Shown here: in pieces, positions 18,149 through 27,679 of the stretch
How positions within the stretch are numbered: position 1 is the first letter of the stretch
How the letters are laid out: every line of letters starts with the position of its first letter
Assembly (NCBI RefSeq): GCF_000967725.1
Contig: NZ_JXYE01000006.1
Coordinates: 1 to 64,000 of the forward strand
Source of the DNA: Loktanella sp. S4079
Lineage (GTDB): Bacteria > Pseudomonadota > Alphaproteobacteria > Rhodobacterales > Rhodobacteraceae
DNA: 64,000 bases
Direction: 5' to 3'
Program-made: the position numbers and the translations under genes
The notes under the pieces: generated by a model
What the model was told of the DNA's origin: nothing
Databases searched by the model: none
What the model saw: only the letters and a program-made list of their open reading frames with translations

Positions 18149-18909
18149 CAAATAACCCCCGCTTCGTCTTTGAGTTTGGCAATCAGTTCGTTCACGTCCT
18201 TGACGATCACGCCCGCCGAGCGTTGTGGCGGCTCTGAGGTGCTGATTAGCTCATGCCTGGGCGTAATCTCGACGCCCAGTTCCTCTGGCGTTTGGATCGT
18301 TAGTGGCTTTTTCTTAGCCTTCATAATGCTGGGCAATGTAGCGTAGCGCGGTTCATTTAATCGTAGATCCACGGACACAATTGCGGGCAGTTTGACCTTG
18401 ATCTTTTGCAGGCCACCGTCGACCTCGCGGGTGACCACAGCAGCGCCATCCTCTAGCGCTACCTCAGAGGCAAAGGTCGCCTGCGACCAGCCCAGTAGGG
18501 CGGACAGCATCTGCCCGGTTGCGTTCATGTCATTGTCAATTGCCTGCTTGCCGCAAAGCACCAAGTCTGGGTTCTCCTGCGCGACAATTTTGGCCAGCAA
18601 TTTCGCGACGCTCAGCGGTTCAATATCATTGTGAACATCGGCGCTGGCCTCAATCAAAATCGCGCGATCTGCCCCCATTGCCAGAGCAGTACGCAGCGTT
18701 TCCTGCGCTTGCTTCACGCCAATGGAAACAACCACAATCTCTGTGACTTTGCCTGCTTCTTTGAGGCGAATTGCCTCTTCGACGGCGATTTCATCAAAAG
18801 GGTTCATCGACATTTTGACGTTGCTCAGATCAACGCCGCTGCCGTCAGATTTGACACGCACCTTGACGTTGTAATCAATCACACGTTTTACGGGGACTAA
18901 GACCCTCAT
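18148..18909 (-). CDS. etfB: Electron transfer flavoprotein beta subunit
   Basis: 253-residue ETF beta subunit starting [19 protein letters not shown], the usual N-terminus; longer in-frame extensions overlap the thiolase gene and are rejected. The AMP-binding region has [13 protein letters not shown] and [40 protein letters not shown] is the ETF-beta signature, which includes the acyl-CoA dehydrogenase recognition loop. The ATG overlaps the thiolase stop by 4 bp and its own stop overlaps etfA. Confidence 0.94.
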   Translation of the reverse strand: MRVLVPVKRVIDYNVKVRVKSDGSGVDLSNVKMSMNPFDEIAVEEAIRLKEAGKVTEIVVVSIGVKQAQETLRTALAMGADRAILIEASADVHNDIEPLSVAKLLAKIVAQENPDLVLCGKQAIDNDMNATGQMLSALLGWSQATFASEVALEDGAAVVTREVDGGLQKIKVKLPAIVSVDLRLNEPRYATLPSIMKAKKKPLTIQTPEELGVEITPRHELISTSEPPQRSAGVIVKDVNELIAKLKDEAGVI

Positions 18910-20096
18910 GCTGTTGCCTCCACAATCATTGCGATGCCCTGCCCCACCCCGATACACATCGAGAGGCAGGCATATTTTCCACCTGTTTCCTGTAAATTCC
19001 GAAGCGCCGTCAGGATGATCCGCGCACCGCTGGCCCCTAATGGATGGCCCACGGCGATTGCCCCGCCATGTGGGTTCAGTCGACTGTCGGTTTCATCCAG
19101 CCCTAGATGTTTGCAACAAGCCAATACTTGCGTAGCAAAGGCCTCGTTGATTTCGATCAGATCCATATCCGCGAGGGTCAAACCAGCACGTTCTAGCACC
19201 TTAGGCACGGCATGGGCCGGACCTATCCCCATAACGCGCGGCTGCACCCCAGAGACTGCGCCAGAAATGATACGCCCCATCGGCTTTGCCCGATCAGTGG
19301 CCGCACCAATCATCAGCATCGCCGCGCCATCGTTCACGCCCGACGCATTTGCTGCCGTCGTGACACCCCCGTCGTAAAGGGGGCGCATTGCGCTGATCTT
19401 TTCGAGGTGCGTTTCTGGACGCGGATGTTCATCGTGGTCAACTACAGTGATTGCGCCGCGGCGTCCGGGGACGTCAATCGGGGTGATCTCGGCGTCAAAA
19501 AATCCACGCGCCCTAGCGATCTCAAACCGTTGTTGCGAGGCAAAAGCGTAGGCATCTGCCGCGCCCCGTGAAATATCGTAATCCACCGCGAGGTTGTCTG
19601 CCGTTTCAGGCATCGCGAAATCACCATAGGTCGCGGCAATCTTGGGGTTGGGGAAACGCGTGCCAATCGCGGTGTCATAAATTTCGCTACTACGCTGCCA
19701 AGGTTGCGCGCTTTTGGCGATGGCAAAGGGCGCGCGCGTCATGCTTTCGACGCCGCCAGCGATATATAGCGGGGCCTCGCCCAATGTGACCGAACGCGCC
19801 GCATCAAGGGCGGCTGCCATGGACGACCCGCACAACCGGTTGACCGTTAAGCCACCTACGGTCACAGGCAACCCAGCCAAAAGCCCGGCAAACCGTGCGA
19901 CATTGCGGCTATCCTCGCCAGATTGGCAGACGTTCCCCAAAATCACATCTTCGACCATCTCAACTGGAAAGCTGCTGCGCGCGACAAGTTTTTCGATGAC
20001 CTGCGCCGCGAGATCGTCAGGACGCACACCCGCAAGCGCACCGCCATGACGGCCGAACGGACTGCGCAGCCCGTCATACACAAAGGCATCAAGCAT
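18906..20096 (-). CDS. Acetyl-CoA acetyltransferase (thiolase)
   Basis: 396-residue thiolase, start [19 protein letters not shown], chosen because this ATG is at the family N-terminus. The nucleophile Cys89 is in [16 protein letters not shown], the catalytic His in [19 protein letters not shown], and the second Cys in [10 protein letters not shown]. It cleaves 3-oxoacyl-CoA to acetyl-CoA plus a shortened acyl-CoA. Sequence style is close to 3-oxoadipyl-CoA thiolases (PcaF-like), so the physiological substrate may be a dicarboxylyl-CoA; this is not certain. It overlaps the CoA ligase gene by 8 bp. Confidence 0.93.
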   Translation of the reverse strand: MLDAFVYDGLRSPFGRHGGALAGVRPDDLAAQVIEKLVARSSFPVEMVEDVILGNVCQSGEDSRNVARFAGLLAGLPVTVGGLTVNRLCGSSMAAALDAARSVTLGEAPLYIAGGVESMTRAPFAIAKSAQPWQRSSEIYDTAIGTRFPNPKIAATYGDFAMPETADNLAVDYDISRGAADAYAFASQQRFEIARARGFFDAEITPIDVPGRRGAITVVDHDEHPRPETHLEKISAMRPLYDGGVTTAANASGVNDGAAMLMIGAATDRAKPMGRIISGAVSGVQPRVMGIGPAHAVPKVLERAGLTLADMDLIEINEAFATQVLACCKHLGLDETDSRLNPHGGAIAVGHPLGASGARIILTALRNLQETGGKYACLSMCIGVGQGIAMIVEATA

Positions 20097-21594
20097 TTTT
20101 CTCAAGGTCCAATTGCCGGAGTTTGTCGTCAAATACAGAGGTCAATGACCCCTTTAGGATTTTGCCTGTCGCCGCTTGGGGCAGGCTTTCAACCGGGATG
20201 ATGTGCAAAGGGACCTTGTAGGACACCAAATGCGACCGCATCCAAGCACGCAGCTCTGGCTCTGTGACGGGGGCTGCCAAGGTTACAAATGCAATGACGT
20301 CTTCATTGCCGTCGCGCGCGCGCCCGACCACTGCCGATTGCACAACCGCGCTATGTGCATTCAGCGCGCTTTCGACCTCGGCCGGGTAGACGTTGAAACC
20401 GGAATGAACGATCAATTCCTTACAGCGCCCAACAATATGAATTGCCCCATCGGGATCAATGCGTCCGACATCTCCGGTTTTCAAAAAGCCGTCTGCTGTC
20501 ATCGCCTTAGCGGTCGCATCGGGGTCTTTGTAGTACCCTTTCATAATGTTTGGCCCGCGCACACAAAGCTCGCCAGCACCATCATCGGATTCATTGCGCA
20601 GCTTGATCTCAAGTCCCGGCAGCGCCAGCCCCACAGATGTATCTGTTCGCAAGTCGTCCAACCGCGTGACAGAAATGGTTGGCGATGCTTCGGTCATCCC
20701 GTAGCCATTATGCATATGAATACCAAAGCGGCGCTCGATCTCATCCTTCCAATTCGGGTCCAAAGGCGCACCGCCAGAAGACACAATACGCAGCGGCGTC
20801 TCGACACGATCAACGCCAGTTTCGTTCATCTCTTTGAGAAGTGCCGCGTACATTTGCGGCACCGCAGGGAACAAAGTGATATTATCGCTTAGCACCTCAA
20901 GTACGCGCTTGGGTTCAAACCTTGGCATCAAACGGATCGTTGCGCCTGCATCCCAAACTGGAAACAAAATACCGCCAAAGCCATAGACATGGGTGCCCGG
21001 AAGAACACCCAGCACAATGTCATCCTCTTCCATGCCCCGAACGCCGCTGGTTGCTTCTGCGGCAAAGATCAAATTGGCATGTGTCAGCATGACCCCCTTG
21101 GGCGTTCCAGTTGTGCCAGACGTATAGAAAAGGGCCGCAACCTGATCTGCTCCGGCTTCCACCGGCTCTGGCTCCACTTCAACAACCGGGGAAACGACGA
21201 TGCGCCCGCAGTCTTCTTGCCCTAGGTCAACTCCACCGAAGATCTCAGAATGAGCGAGCGCGGCAGATGAATCATCGACCGTATAGAAGATACACCGCGC
21301 GCCTGAATGGGTCAGAGCGTTTTTGATATCGTGCTCTGTGACACGCGCGTTCACTGGCACGACCCAAGCGTCTACTTTGCTGATCGCCAAAATGGCCGCC
21401 GCATAGGTCATGCCGTTCTCAGCCAACAAGATCACACGGTCCCCACCGCGCACGCCATGACCGCGCAGTTTCTGCGCAATCCCATCTGATATCCGATCCA
21501 AATCGGCATAGCTGTACGACCGACCATCATCGTCGATCACAGCGATACGTTCAGACGGACTCCCCTCTATCAGTTCATGAATTCTACGCTTCAT
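20089..21594 (-). CDS. AMP-dependent acyl-CoA synthetase/ligase
   Basis: 501-residue ANL-superfamily adenylating enzyme. Core motifs are YTSGTTGTPKGVMLTH (P-loop), GYGMTEASPTISV, LKTGDVGRIDPDGAIHIVGR, and the C-terminal lysine motif LPQAATGKILKG. It activates the free acid as acyl-AMP and then acyl-CoA. I start it at ATG 21594 (AGGAG 12 nt upstream); a GTG at 21630 is possible. It is the first gene of the nine-gene minus operon and faces an IclR regulator across ~170 bp containing palindromes, so it is presumably the IclR-controlled entry step. The chain type of the substrate cannot be told from motifs. Confidence 0.92.
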   Translation of the reverse strand: MKRRIHELIEGSPSERIAVIDDDGRSYSYADLDRISDGIAQKLRGHGVRGGDRVILLAENGMTYAAAILAISKVDAWVVPVNARVTEHDIKNALTHSGARCIFYTVDDSSAALAHSEIFGGVDLGQEDCGRIVVSPVVEVEPEPVEAGADQVAALFYTSGTTGTPKGVMLTHANLIFAAEATSGVRGMEEDDIVLGVLPGTHVYGFGGILFPVWDAGATIRLMPRFEPKRVLEVLSDNITLFPAVPQMYAALLKEMNETGVDRVETPLRIVSSGGAPLDPNWKDEIERRFGIHMHNGYGMTEASPTISVTRLDDLRTDTSVGLALPGLEIKLRNESDDGAGELCVRGPNIMKGYYKDPDATAKAMTADGFLKTGDVGRIDPDGAIHIVGRCKELIVHSGFNVYPAEVESALNAHSAVVQSAVVGRARDGNEDVIAFVTLAAPVTEPELRAWMRSHLVSYKVPLHIIPVESLPQAATGKILKGSLTSVFDDKLRQLDLEKNA

Positions 21595-21652
21595 CTGCCA
21601 GTTGTTCTCCTCTTGAGAAGAAACAAACACAGATTCTATATTGCGTCAACAT

Positions 21653-21708
21653 GCAATGCATTGCTTTACTATGTGAAGCACTATTGTAGAAGTCGTGATG
21701 CGCTTCAC
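21653..21708. promoter_or_regulatory. Candidate operator cluster between CoA ligase operon and iclR
   Basis: In the divergent promoter region there is a perfect palindrome GCAATGCATTGC (21653-21664). Overlapping it is a 7-5-7 inverted repeat TGCTTTA-CTATG-TGAAGCA (21662-21680) with one mismatch, and a GCTTCAC copy follows near 21702. The 19-bp geometry equals that of the TGCGAAA-N5-TTTCGCA elements elsewhere in the island, but the half-site differs. The likely binder is the adjacent IclR protein. Confidence 0.45.
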
Positions 21709-21766
21709 CCCGCCCTAACGGGCGGCTAAACTGGGCGGGCGCATCAAATTTTGCGAAGGAAAACAG

Positions 21767-22492
21767 GTGACCGAGGAAACAGATAGACGATACGCTTCGA
21801 CGCTCGCAAAGGGCTTGCAGGTCTTGCGCGCGTTCAGCCAAAAGGACGCTTCTCTTGGGAATCGGGAAATTGCGCGTCGGACGGGGCTGCATTCTTCGAC
21901 CGTTTCGCGCATGACATATACACTGACCAAACATGGTTTTCTGGTGCAGCTACAGCCCTCCGAATCGTTTCGGCTCGGGCCGGCGGCGATTGCATTGGGC
22001 TACACCGCACGCGAAGGGTTCTCCTTCTTGTCGTTGGCCGACCCGATCATGCAAGAATTAGCGGATGACATTTCTGCGCTGGTTGCTGTGGGCGTCCAAG
22101 ATGGCGAGGCCGTGATGTTAGCCCGCGTCTGGCGGCCCCGTGGACGACCAGCGATTTGGCTTCAGGAAGGGCATCGTTTGCCCCTAGATCACAGCGCGCC
22201 CGGACGCGCGATCAAAGCAACGACCGCGGCATCACCCGAAGACAGCGATCAAACCGTCGCAGACCGGCAATCTTTAATCATCAAAGGGTACGTCACATCC
22301 TTGGGCGGTTGGAACGCCGAAGTGAACGCCTGTGCGGTTCCATTCGTGCCGGATCAGACTGGACTGCCGTTCGCATTTTTGTGCGGCGCGGGAATGGATG
22401 AAATGCCCAAAGAACGCATTCACGAAGAAATCGGACCAAAGCTGATCACAAAGGTCAATGCGCTCAAGGTGATGCTTGGGCTACCGCAATAG
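21767..22492 (+). CDS. IclR family transcriptional regulator
   Basis: 241-residue IclR-type regulator starting at GTG 21767 behind GAAGGAAAA. The N-terminal winged helix is in STLAKGLQVLRAFSQ and NREIARRTGLHSSTVSRMTYTL; the C-terminal effector domain (GAF-like) contains LPLDHSAPGRAIKA and the GGWNAEVNACAVPF block. It is divergent from the nine-gene catabolic operon and so a probable regulator of it. A second IclR gene with the same domain style lies at the other end of the island (38939-39748). Confidence 0.92.
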   Translation: MTEETDRRYASTLAKGLQVLRAFSQKDASLGNREIARRTGLHSSTVSRMTYTLTKHGFLVQLQPSESFRLGPAAIALGYTAREGFSFLSLADPIMQELADDISALVAVGVQDGEAVMLARVWRPRGRPAIWLQEGHRLPLDHSAPGRAIKATTAASPEDSDQTVADRQSLIIKGYVTSLGGWNAEVNACAVPFVPDQTGLPFAFLCGAGMDEMPKERIHEEIGPKLITKVNALKVMLGLPQ

Positions 22493-22499
22493 GTCCGCC

Positions 22500-22967
22500 C
22501 TAGTCGTCGAATATTGTGAGCCCCAGCCAGGTCGCCTTGACGGCTGGGGTTTGCATACCCTCGATCTCAATGGAGAGCGCATAAGTCCGCAGCAATTCCA
22601 GTGGCTTTCGCTTGACCGCTTGCTCAAGGATAAATCTACCGCGAATACGAGCACCGGATCGAACAGGGGCCAGAAAGCGGATGCGATCAAACCCATAGTT
22701 AACGGACATGACAGCGCCCTTAGACGGGGGAAGTGCGGTTTGGGCAAAATGCGCGGCAAGCGATAGCGTCAAGAATCCATGCGCAATGGTTCCCCCAAAT
22801 GCTGTATTCGCCGCTTTCTCGGGTGCGGTATGAATCCACTGCCGATCCAAAGTCGCTGCGGCAAAGGCATCAATCCGCGCTTGGTTGAGCAACACCCAAT
22901 CAGACAGTCCAATTTCACGACCTATAGCCTTCTGGCTTTCGGCAAATGCCATTTCAATTGCAGACAT
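22500..22967 (-). CDS. MaoC family dehydratase (R-specific enoyl-CoA hydratase-like)
   Basis: 155-residue hotdog-fold protein of the MaoC/NodN type. The hydratase motif is seen in NTAFGGTIAHGFLTLSLAAHF with the His, and in the DRQWIH stretch with its preceding acidic residues. It hydrates a trans-2-enoyl-CoA. It lies 17 bp downstream of the quinone-oxidoreductase gene on the same strand, so it is the second gene of a two-gene unit. It offers an alternative hydration step to the FadB-type enzyme, for example for branched substrates. Confidence 0.9.
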   Translation of the reverse strand: MSAIEMAFAESQKAIGREIGLSDWVLLNQARIDAFAAATLDRQWIHTAPEKAANTAFGGTIAHGFLTLSLAAHFAQTALPPSKGAVMSVNYGFDRIRFLAPVRSGARIRGRFILEQAVKRKPLELLRTYALSIEIEGMQTPAVKATWLGLTIFDD

Positions 22968-22984
22968 ATGTGGTTTTTTCCCTG

Positions 22985-23983
22985 TTAGCCGTGAATGGCG
23001 ACAATGACTTTGCCCATGACCTTGCGATCCGACATCATATTCAACGCATCAGCCGCCTGCGCCAGTGGAAAACGCGCGTGAATGCGTGGCCTTATCTTGC
23101 CTTCGGCATAAAGCTGGAACAAATCAGCCATGTTTTCGGCATGTCCGTTAGGGTCATGACGTACCGCAGCCCCCCAGAATACCCCAATAATCTGGCTTCC
23201 CTTTAACAGTGGAAGGTTCAAAGGCAATTTTGGAATACCCGCTGGAAATCCAACAACCAAATATCGCCCCTGCCAGCCGATTGCACGCAGCGCAGGTTCG
23301 GCATAATCACCCCCAACGGCATCATAGATTACATCCGCTCCCTGCCCGTTGGTAAGCGCCTTGACCTGATCCGAAAACGCACGCTGCGCATCACGCGTCA
23401 TATCGCGCGGATATATAATGGTATGATCCGCACCAATAGAACTGCAAAAGCGCGCTTTGTCTTCTGTCGAAACCGCCGCAATCACCGTTGCGCCCGCTGC
23501 CTTGGCGAGTTCGATTGCCGCAGCACCAACCCCACCAGCGGCCCCCAGAATCAGCAGTGTCTCACCCGGCCTAAGCTGGGCGCGATCCTTTAGCGCGTGA
23601 TGTGACGTTCCATAGGTAAAAATGAAACAAGCCGCATCTTCAGAAGGCATTCCATCTGGCACTTTGACAGCCCGATCCGCCGTGAGCGTCATATGCGTTG
23701 CAAAGGCTCCGTGACCAGTCAACGCAAGCACCCGTTCGCCTTTCTCAAATCCCGCAACGCCTTCACCTATACCAATGATTTCGCCACAAACCTCTCCACC
23801 CGGGGCAAAGGGGCGCGGGGGCTTAAATTGATACATGTCCTTAATAATAAGGGTATCTGGAAAATTCACGCCTGCAGCATGCACCTGAATGAGCAACTCT
23901 CCCGCTTTGGGTTCAGGCATCGACATTTCGGTCATTTCTAGCGTCTCGGGACCTCCGGGTTCCTTGCTTATCATGGCCTTCAT
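22985..23983 (-). CDS. NADPH:quinone oxidoreductase family protein (MDR superfamily)
   Basis: 332-residue zinc-free medium-chain reductase/dehydrogenase. The N-terminal GroES-like domain has EVCGEIIGIGEGVAGF, and the Rossmann motif is LILGAAGGVGAAAIELAKAAG near residue 145; YDAVGG marks the central fold. It reduces quinones, enones or enoyl thioesters with NADPH. In this acyl-CoA setting an enoyl reductase role is as likely as quinone reduction. It is divergent from the plus-strand acyl-CoA dehydrogenase, with a promoter region carrying TGCGAAA repeats at 24054-24082. Confidence 0.9.
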   Translation of the reverse strand: MKAMISKEPGGPETLEMTEMSMPEPKAGELLIQVHAAGVNFPDTLIIKDMYQFKPPRPFAPGGEVCGEIIGIGEGVAGFEKGERVLALTGHGAFATHMTLTADRAVKVPDGMPSEDAACFIFTYGTSHHALKDRAQLRPGETLLILGAAGGVGAAAIELAKAAGATVIAAVSTEDKARFCSSIGADHTIIYPRDMTRDAQRAFSDQVKALTNGQGADVIYDAVGGDYAEPALRAIGWQGRYLVVGFPAGIPKLPLNLPLLKGSQIIGVFWGAAVRHDPNGHAENMADLFQLYAEGKIRPRIHARFPLAQAADALNMMSDRKVMGKVIVAIHG

Positions 23984-24053
23984 TGTGGTGTCTCCTCCTC
24001 GTTCGAATTGTGTTTTTCACAACATCGAAAGACAAGCGGGTTGTCAATCATTT

Positions 24054-24082
24054 TGCGAAATGCCATTCTGCTATGCGAAATG
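24054..24082. promoter_or_regulatory. Candidate shared operator, TGCGAAA-type, copy 1
   Basis: TGCGAAA-TGCCA-TTCTGCT (24054-24072) is followed by a further half-site TGCGAAATG at 24074, exactly 20 bp after the first. It lies 45-73 bp upstream of the acyl-CoA dehydrogenase start (24127) and 70-100 bp from the divergent quinone reductase start. It matches three other elements of the island in half-site and spacing, though the right half has three differences from a perfect dyad. Confidence 0.5.
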
Positions 24083-24126
24083 ATCGCAGCAACCATGATC
24101 TGTTCGCTGCGATCGGGAGGAACAAA

Positions 24127-25287
24127 ATGATTGGCATTGAAGAACCTGAAGCGTTCAGATTTGCAGTGCGCGCGTGGATCGCGGAAAACTGCCCAGCCGA
24201 GATGCGTGATGGTGATCATAGCCCCGCGCATATCTGTTGGGGTGGTCGTAACTGGGTATTTGAATCACAGGCGCAACAGCTCTGGCTCGAACGCGCATCA
24301 GCGGTTGGTTTAACAGTTCCCACATGGCCACGCGAATATGGCGGCGCAGGGTTGGATCGAACTCGCGAAAAGATCTACCGCGAAGAACTGGAACGGGCCA
24401 ACGCGCGCTTGCCGCTACAGAGTTTCGGGATTTGGATGCTTGGCCCTGCCCTATTGCGATTTGGAACGCCCGAACAGAAACGCGCGTATCTGCCACCCAT
24501 CGCGCAGGGAAAAATGCGCTGGTGTCAGGGGTATTCCGAACCCGGTGCTGGATCTGACCTCGCTAGCGTACAAACCAAATGCGACGACCAAGGCGATCAT
24601 TGGCGTGTCAACGGGCAAAAAATCTGGACATCCTACGCAGATAAGGCCGACGCGATCTTCGCTCTTGTCCGCACGGACAAACACGCGCCAAAACACAAAG
24701 GTATTTCGTTTTTGCTCGTCGACATGGCGTCAGATGGGGTCTCGACCAAGCCAATCAGATTGATTTCGGGTAGCTCCCCCTTTTGCGAGACCTTCTTTGA
24801 TGATGTGCAGGTCCCAAAGGATCGGGTTGTCGGAGAAGTTAATGGCGGCTGGGATGTCGCAAAATATCTTCTGACGCATGAACGCGAAATGATCTCGGGC
24901 GGAGGCACTGGGGTTTCCGGTGGCCGTGCACTCGGCGCCGTTTTGGCAGATGCCTACCCCGACGGACTGGCCGATCAAACATTGCGCAATCGGGCGGTAG
25001 AAACCGAGATTGACGCGCTTGCGATTTCACTAACGCTGGATAGATACAAGGATCAGTCATCTGCAGGGCAAGGCGTCGGTCACGCCTCTGCAATGCTTAA
25101 ATACCTAGGCACAGAACTGAACAAATCGCGGCACGAATTCATCATGTCGGCCTATGGCAGCAACGCCTTGGAGTGGGGCGCTGGGTTCGCTGAACCTTGG
25201 TTGCGCTCCAAGGCAAACTCCATCGAAGGCGGCACGTCCGAAGTGATGCTGAGCATCATCGCGCGCCGCGTCTTGGACCTACGATAA
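24127..25287 (+). CDS. Acyl-CoA dehydrogenase family protein (first of second pair)
   Basis: 386 residues from ATG 24127, which has an ideal GGGAGGAAC ribosome binding site; longer upstream frames are spurious. Motifs: RWCQGYSEPGAGSDLASVQT, NGQKIWTSYADKADAIF, and the C-terminal SIEGGTSEVMLSIIARRVLDL. It is followed after 10 bp by another ACAD, mirroring the pair at 12877-15121. FAD-dependent alpha,beta-desaturation of a CoA thioester; electrons presumably go to the island's own ETF. It is the first gene of the plus-strand half of the island. Confidence 0.91.
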   Translation: MIGIEEPEAFRFAVRAWIAENCPAEMRDGDHSPAHICWGGRNWVFESQAQQLWLERASAVGLTVPTWPREYGGAGLDRTREKIYREELERANARLPLQSFGIWMLGPALLRFGTPEQKRAYLPPIAQGKMRWCQGYSEPGAGSDLASVQTKCDDQGDHWRVNGQKIWTSYADKADAIFALVRTDKHAPKHKGISFLLVDMASDGVSTKPIRLISGSSPFCETFFDDVQVPKDRVVGEVNGGWDVAKYLLTHEREMISGGGTGVSGGRALGAVLADAYPDGLADQTLRNRAVETEIDALAISLTLDRYKDQSSAGQGVGHASAMLKYLGTELNKSRHEFIMSAYGSNALEWGAGFAEPWLRSKANSIEGGTSEVMLSIIARRVLDLR

Positions 25288-25297
25288 GGCAGAGCAG

Positions 25298-26413
25298 ATG
25301 ACCGGATTAGCACAAACCACTGACGAAACGATGCTGGTCGAATCCGCCCGGAGTTTCATTGATCAAGCCGCACCAGTTAGCCACCTACGCGGGCTGCGTG
25401 ATGCGGGTAAAACCTACGATCCCGACCTTTGGGCACAGATGGTTGCAATGGGATGGGCGGGCGTTCTGATCCCGGAAAACGCAGGTGGTAGCGACATGGG
25501 TTTTACCGCCGCCTGCCTGCTTTCGCAAGAAATGGGCAAGACGCTGGCCAGCAGCCCTTTCATTTCAACGGCCGTCATTGCGGCGACCGTGTTTCGCCAC
25601 GCCGCGCGAGACAAATCACAAAAGGCGCTAAAGGAAATAGCCAGCGGTCATCGCATCTACGCTATGGCAATTGACGAGCGCGGCAAATTCGCCCCAGAGC
25701 AGGTTCGAACCTACGCAAAATCTACAGACAAAGGTTATGAGTTGAGTGGAAGCAAGGTCTTTGTCGTTGATGGTGGCTTTGCAAATCGGCTGCTGATCCT
25801 TGCGCGGACGGACGAGGGGCTGACGCTCTTTGATATTGCTGCTGATGCTACGGGCGTGGAAATTAGCCCAAACTCGATGATTGACAGCCGAAATGCGGCA
25901 AACATCACTTTGGATCAAGTTGCACTAAAGAGTGATGCAATTGTTGGCAGCGCAGGCAAAGCGATGAAGGTGCTGGCACCCGCCCTGCATGCCGGACAAG
26001 CCGCCGTCGCCGCAGAGGCAACCGGCCTCGCGATTGCTGCCTTTGATATGACCATCGCCTATCTCAAAGAACGCACCCAATTCGGTGTCAAAATCGGCAG
26101 CTTTCAGGCCCTTCAACATCGCGCAGCGCATCTGTGGTGCGAGATTGAGGCCACGCGCTCTGCCCTGATGAACGCAGGCCGCGTCTTAGATCAATCCCCG
26201 CAAGATGCAGGGCTTGCTGTGTCGCTCGCAAAAGCACGCGCGATGCAAACAGCACGATTAGCCGTTTCGGAAGGCGTGCAAATGCACGGCGGGATCGGCA
26301 TGACCGATGAATTTGACATGGGCTTTTACATGAAACGCGCCCGCGTTCTGGCCGAATGGCTGGGCGACTATGGCTATCACGCAGAAAAAATTGCGCAGGC
26401 CCGCGGGCTCTGA
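25298..26413 (+). CDS. Acyl-CoA dehydrogenase family protein (second of second pair)
   Basis: 371-residue ACAD, the smaller member of the pair. The middle region is poorly conserved; the C-terminal domain shows TQFGVKIGSFQALQHRAAHLW and QMHGGIGMTDEFDMGFYMKR. The divergence and pairing suggest an alpha/beta hetero-oligomer with the previous gene. A 57-bp gap separates it from the thiolase gene. Confidence 0.9.
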   Translation: MTGLAQTTDETMLVESARSFIDQAAPVSHLRGLRDAGKTYDPDLWAQMVAMGWAGVLIPENAGGSDMGFTAACLLSQEMGKTLASSPFISTAVIAATVFRHAARDKSQKALKEIASGHRIYAMAIDERGKFAPEQVRTYAKSTDKGYELSGSKVFVVDGGFANRLLILARTDEGLTLFDIAADATGVEISPNSMIDSRNAANITLDQVALKSDAIVGSAGKAMKVLAPALHAGQAAVAAEATGLAIAAFDMTIAYLKERTQFGVKIGSFQALQHRAAHLWCEIEATRSALMNAGRVLDQSPQDAGLAVSLAKARAMQTARLAVSEGVQMHGGIGMTDEFDMGFYMKRARVLAEWLGDYGYHAEKIAQARGL

Positions 26414-26470
26414 CGGAACGCCCCCTGACCAACACAAAATTCAGAAATTGACGAACAAAGGATCTTAATC

Positions 26471-27667
26471 ATGCGCAACGCAGTCATCGTATCAACGGCC
26501 CGCACGCCAATCGGCAAAGCCTATCGCGGCGCGTTTAATGCAACCACGCCGACCGCGCTTGCGGCACATGCGATCACTCATGCTGTTGAACGCGCAAATA
26601 TTGATCCGGCACAAATCGAGGACAGCATTTTTGGCGCTTCGCTCCAACAAGGGGTGCAAGGTGGCAATATCGGCCGTCGTGCTGCATTGCGTGCAGGGCT
26701 ACCTGTGACGGTTGGCGGGATGTCGATTGATCGCCAATGCGCCTCTGGCTTGATGGCGATTGGAACGGCCTGCAAACAGATCGCGATAGACGGTATGAAT
26801 GCGGTGGTCAGCGGCGGCGTCGAAAGCGTTTCGATGGTTCAGAACCAAGAATTCCGGGCCGGCTCTGATCCGTGGCTGGTCGCCAACAAACCCGAGGCCT
26901 ATATGACCATGCTGGAAACCGCCGAAACGGTTGGCGAACGATATGGCGTCCCACGTAGCGATCAAGATGCTTATGCTGCCCAATCGCAGGCCCGCACGCA
27001 TACCGCCCAACAAACTGGTAAGTTCGACGACGAAATCGTGCCAATCACGACAATCAAAAAGGTCCAGAACAAAGAAACCGGCGAATGGTTCGACCAAGAG
27101 GTCACCCTGACCAAGGACGAAGGCAACCGCCCAAGCACGACCGCCGAAAGCCTTGCCGCGTTAGAGCCCGTTTTTAAGGACGGTATCCACATCAAAACGG
27201 GCAAACACATCACTGCGGGCAACGCGAGCCAGCTTTCAGATGGGGGTTCAGCCGTTGTTGTTATGGAGGAAAATTTCGCAGCCCAAAACGGCGTAACCCC
27301 GCTGGGCCGTTGTGTCGGAATCACCGCAGCGGGATGTGAACCCGACGAGATGGGCATCGGGCCGGTATTCGCCGTGCCAAAACTGCTCAAGGCGCATGGT
27401 CTCAAGATGGATGACATTGGGCTTTGGGAACTCAATGAGGCGTTTGCCGTGCAGGTGCTGTATAGCCGCGATCAACTTGGTATTCCCGACGAAATCTTAA
27501 ACGTGAATGGCGGCGCGATTTCGATCGGTCACCCCTACGGGATGTCAGGGGCGCGCATGGCTGGCCATGTTTTGATCGAGGGCAAACGACGTGGAGTCAA
27601 ATACGCGGTGGTGACCATGTGCGTTGGTGGCGGAATGGGCGCTGCTGGCCTTTTCGAAATCTTTTGA
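26471..27667 (+). CDS. Acetyl-CoA acyltransferase (thiolase)
   Basis: 398-residue thiolase, the second in the island. The nucleophilic Cys90 is in [15 protein letters not shown], the His in [18 protein letters not shown], and the second Cys in [15 protein letters not shown]; the [13 protein letters not shown] block is present. Start ATG 26471 follows AAAGGATC. It cleaves 3-oxoacyl-CoA. Two thiolases of different subtypes in one island suggest two successive chain-shortening rounds or two substrate shapes. Confidence 0.93.
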   Translation: MRNAVIVSTARTPIGKAYRGAFNATTPTALAAHAITHAVERANIDPAQIEDSIFGASLQQGVQGGNIGRRAALRAGLPVTVGGMSIDRQCASGLMAIGTACKQIAIDGMNAVVSGGVESVSMVQNQEFRAGSDPWLVANKPEAYMTMLETAETVGERYGVPRSDQDAYAAQSQARTHTAQQTGKFDDEIVPITTIKKVQNKETGEWFDQEVTLTKDEGNRPSTTAESLAALEPVFKDGIHIKTGKHITAGNASQLSDGGSAVVVMEENFAAQNGVTPLGRCVGITAAGCEPDEMGIGPVFAVPKLLKAHGLKMDDIGLWELNEAFAVQVLYSRDQLGIPDEILNVNGGAISIGHPYGMSGARMAGHVLIEGKRRGVKYAVVTMCVGGGMGAAGLFEIF

Positions 27668-27679
27668 TACTGGCGCGGT

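Noticed and set aside
20176..20892. Plus-strand open frame of 238 codons opposite the CoA ligase
   Set aside because: Lies wholly inside a gene with all ANL motifs on the other strand; no independent signal.
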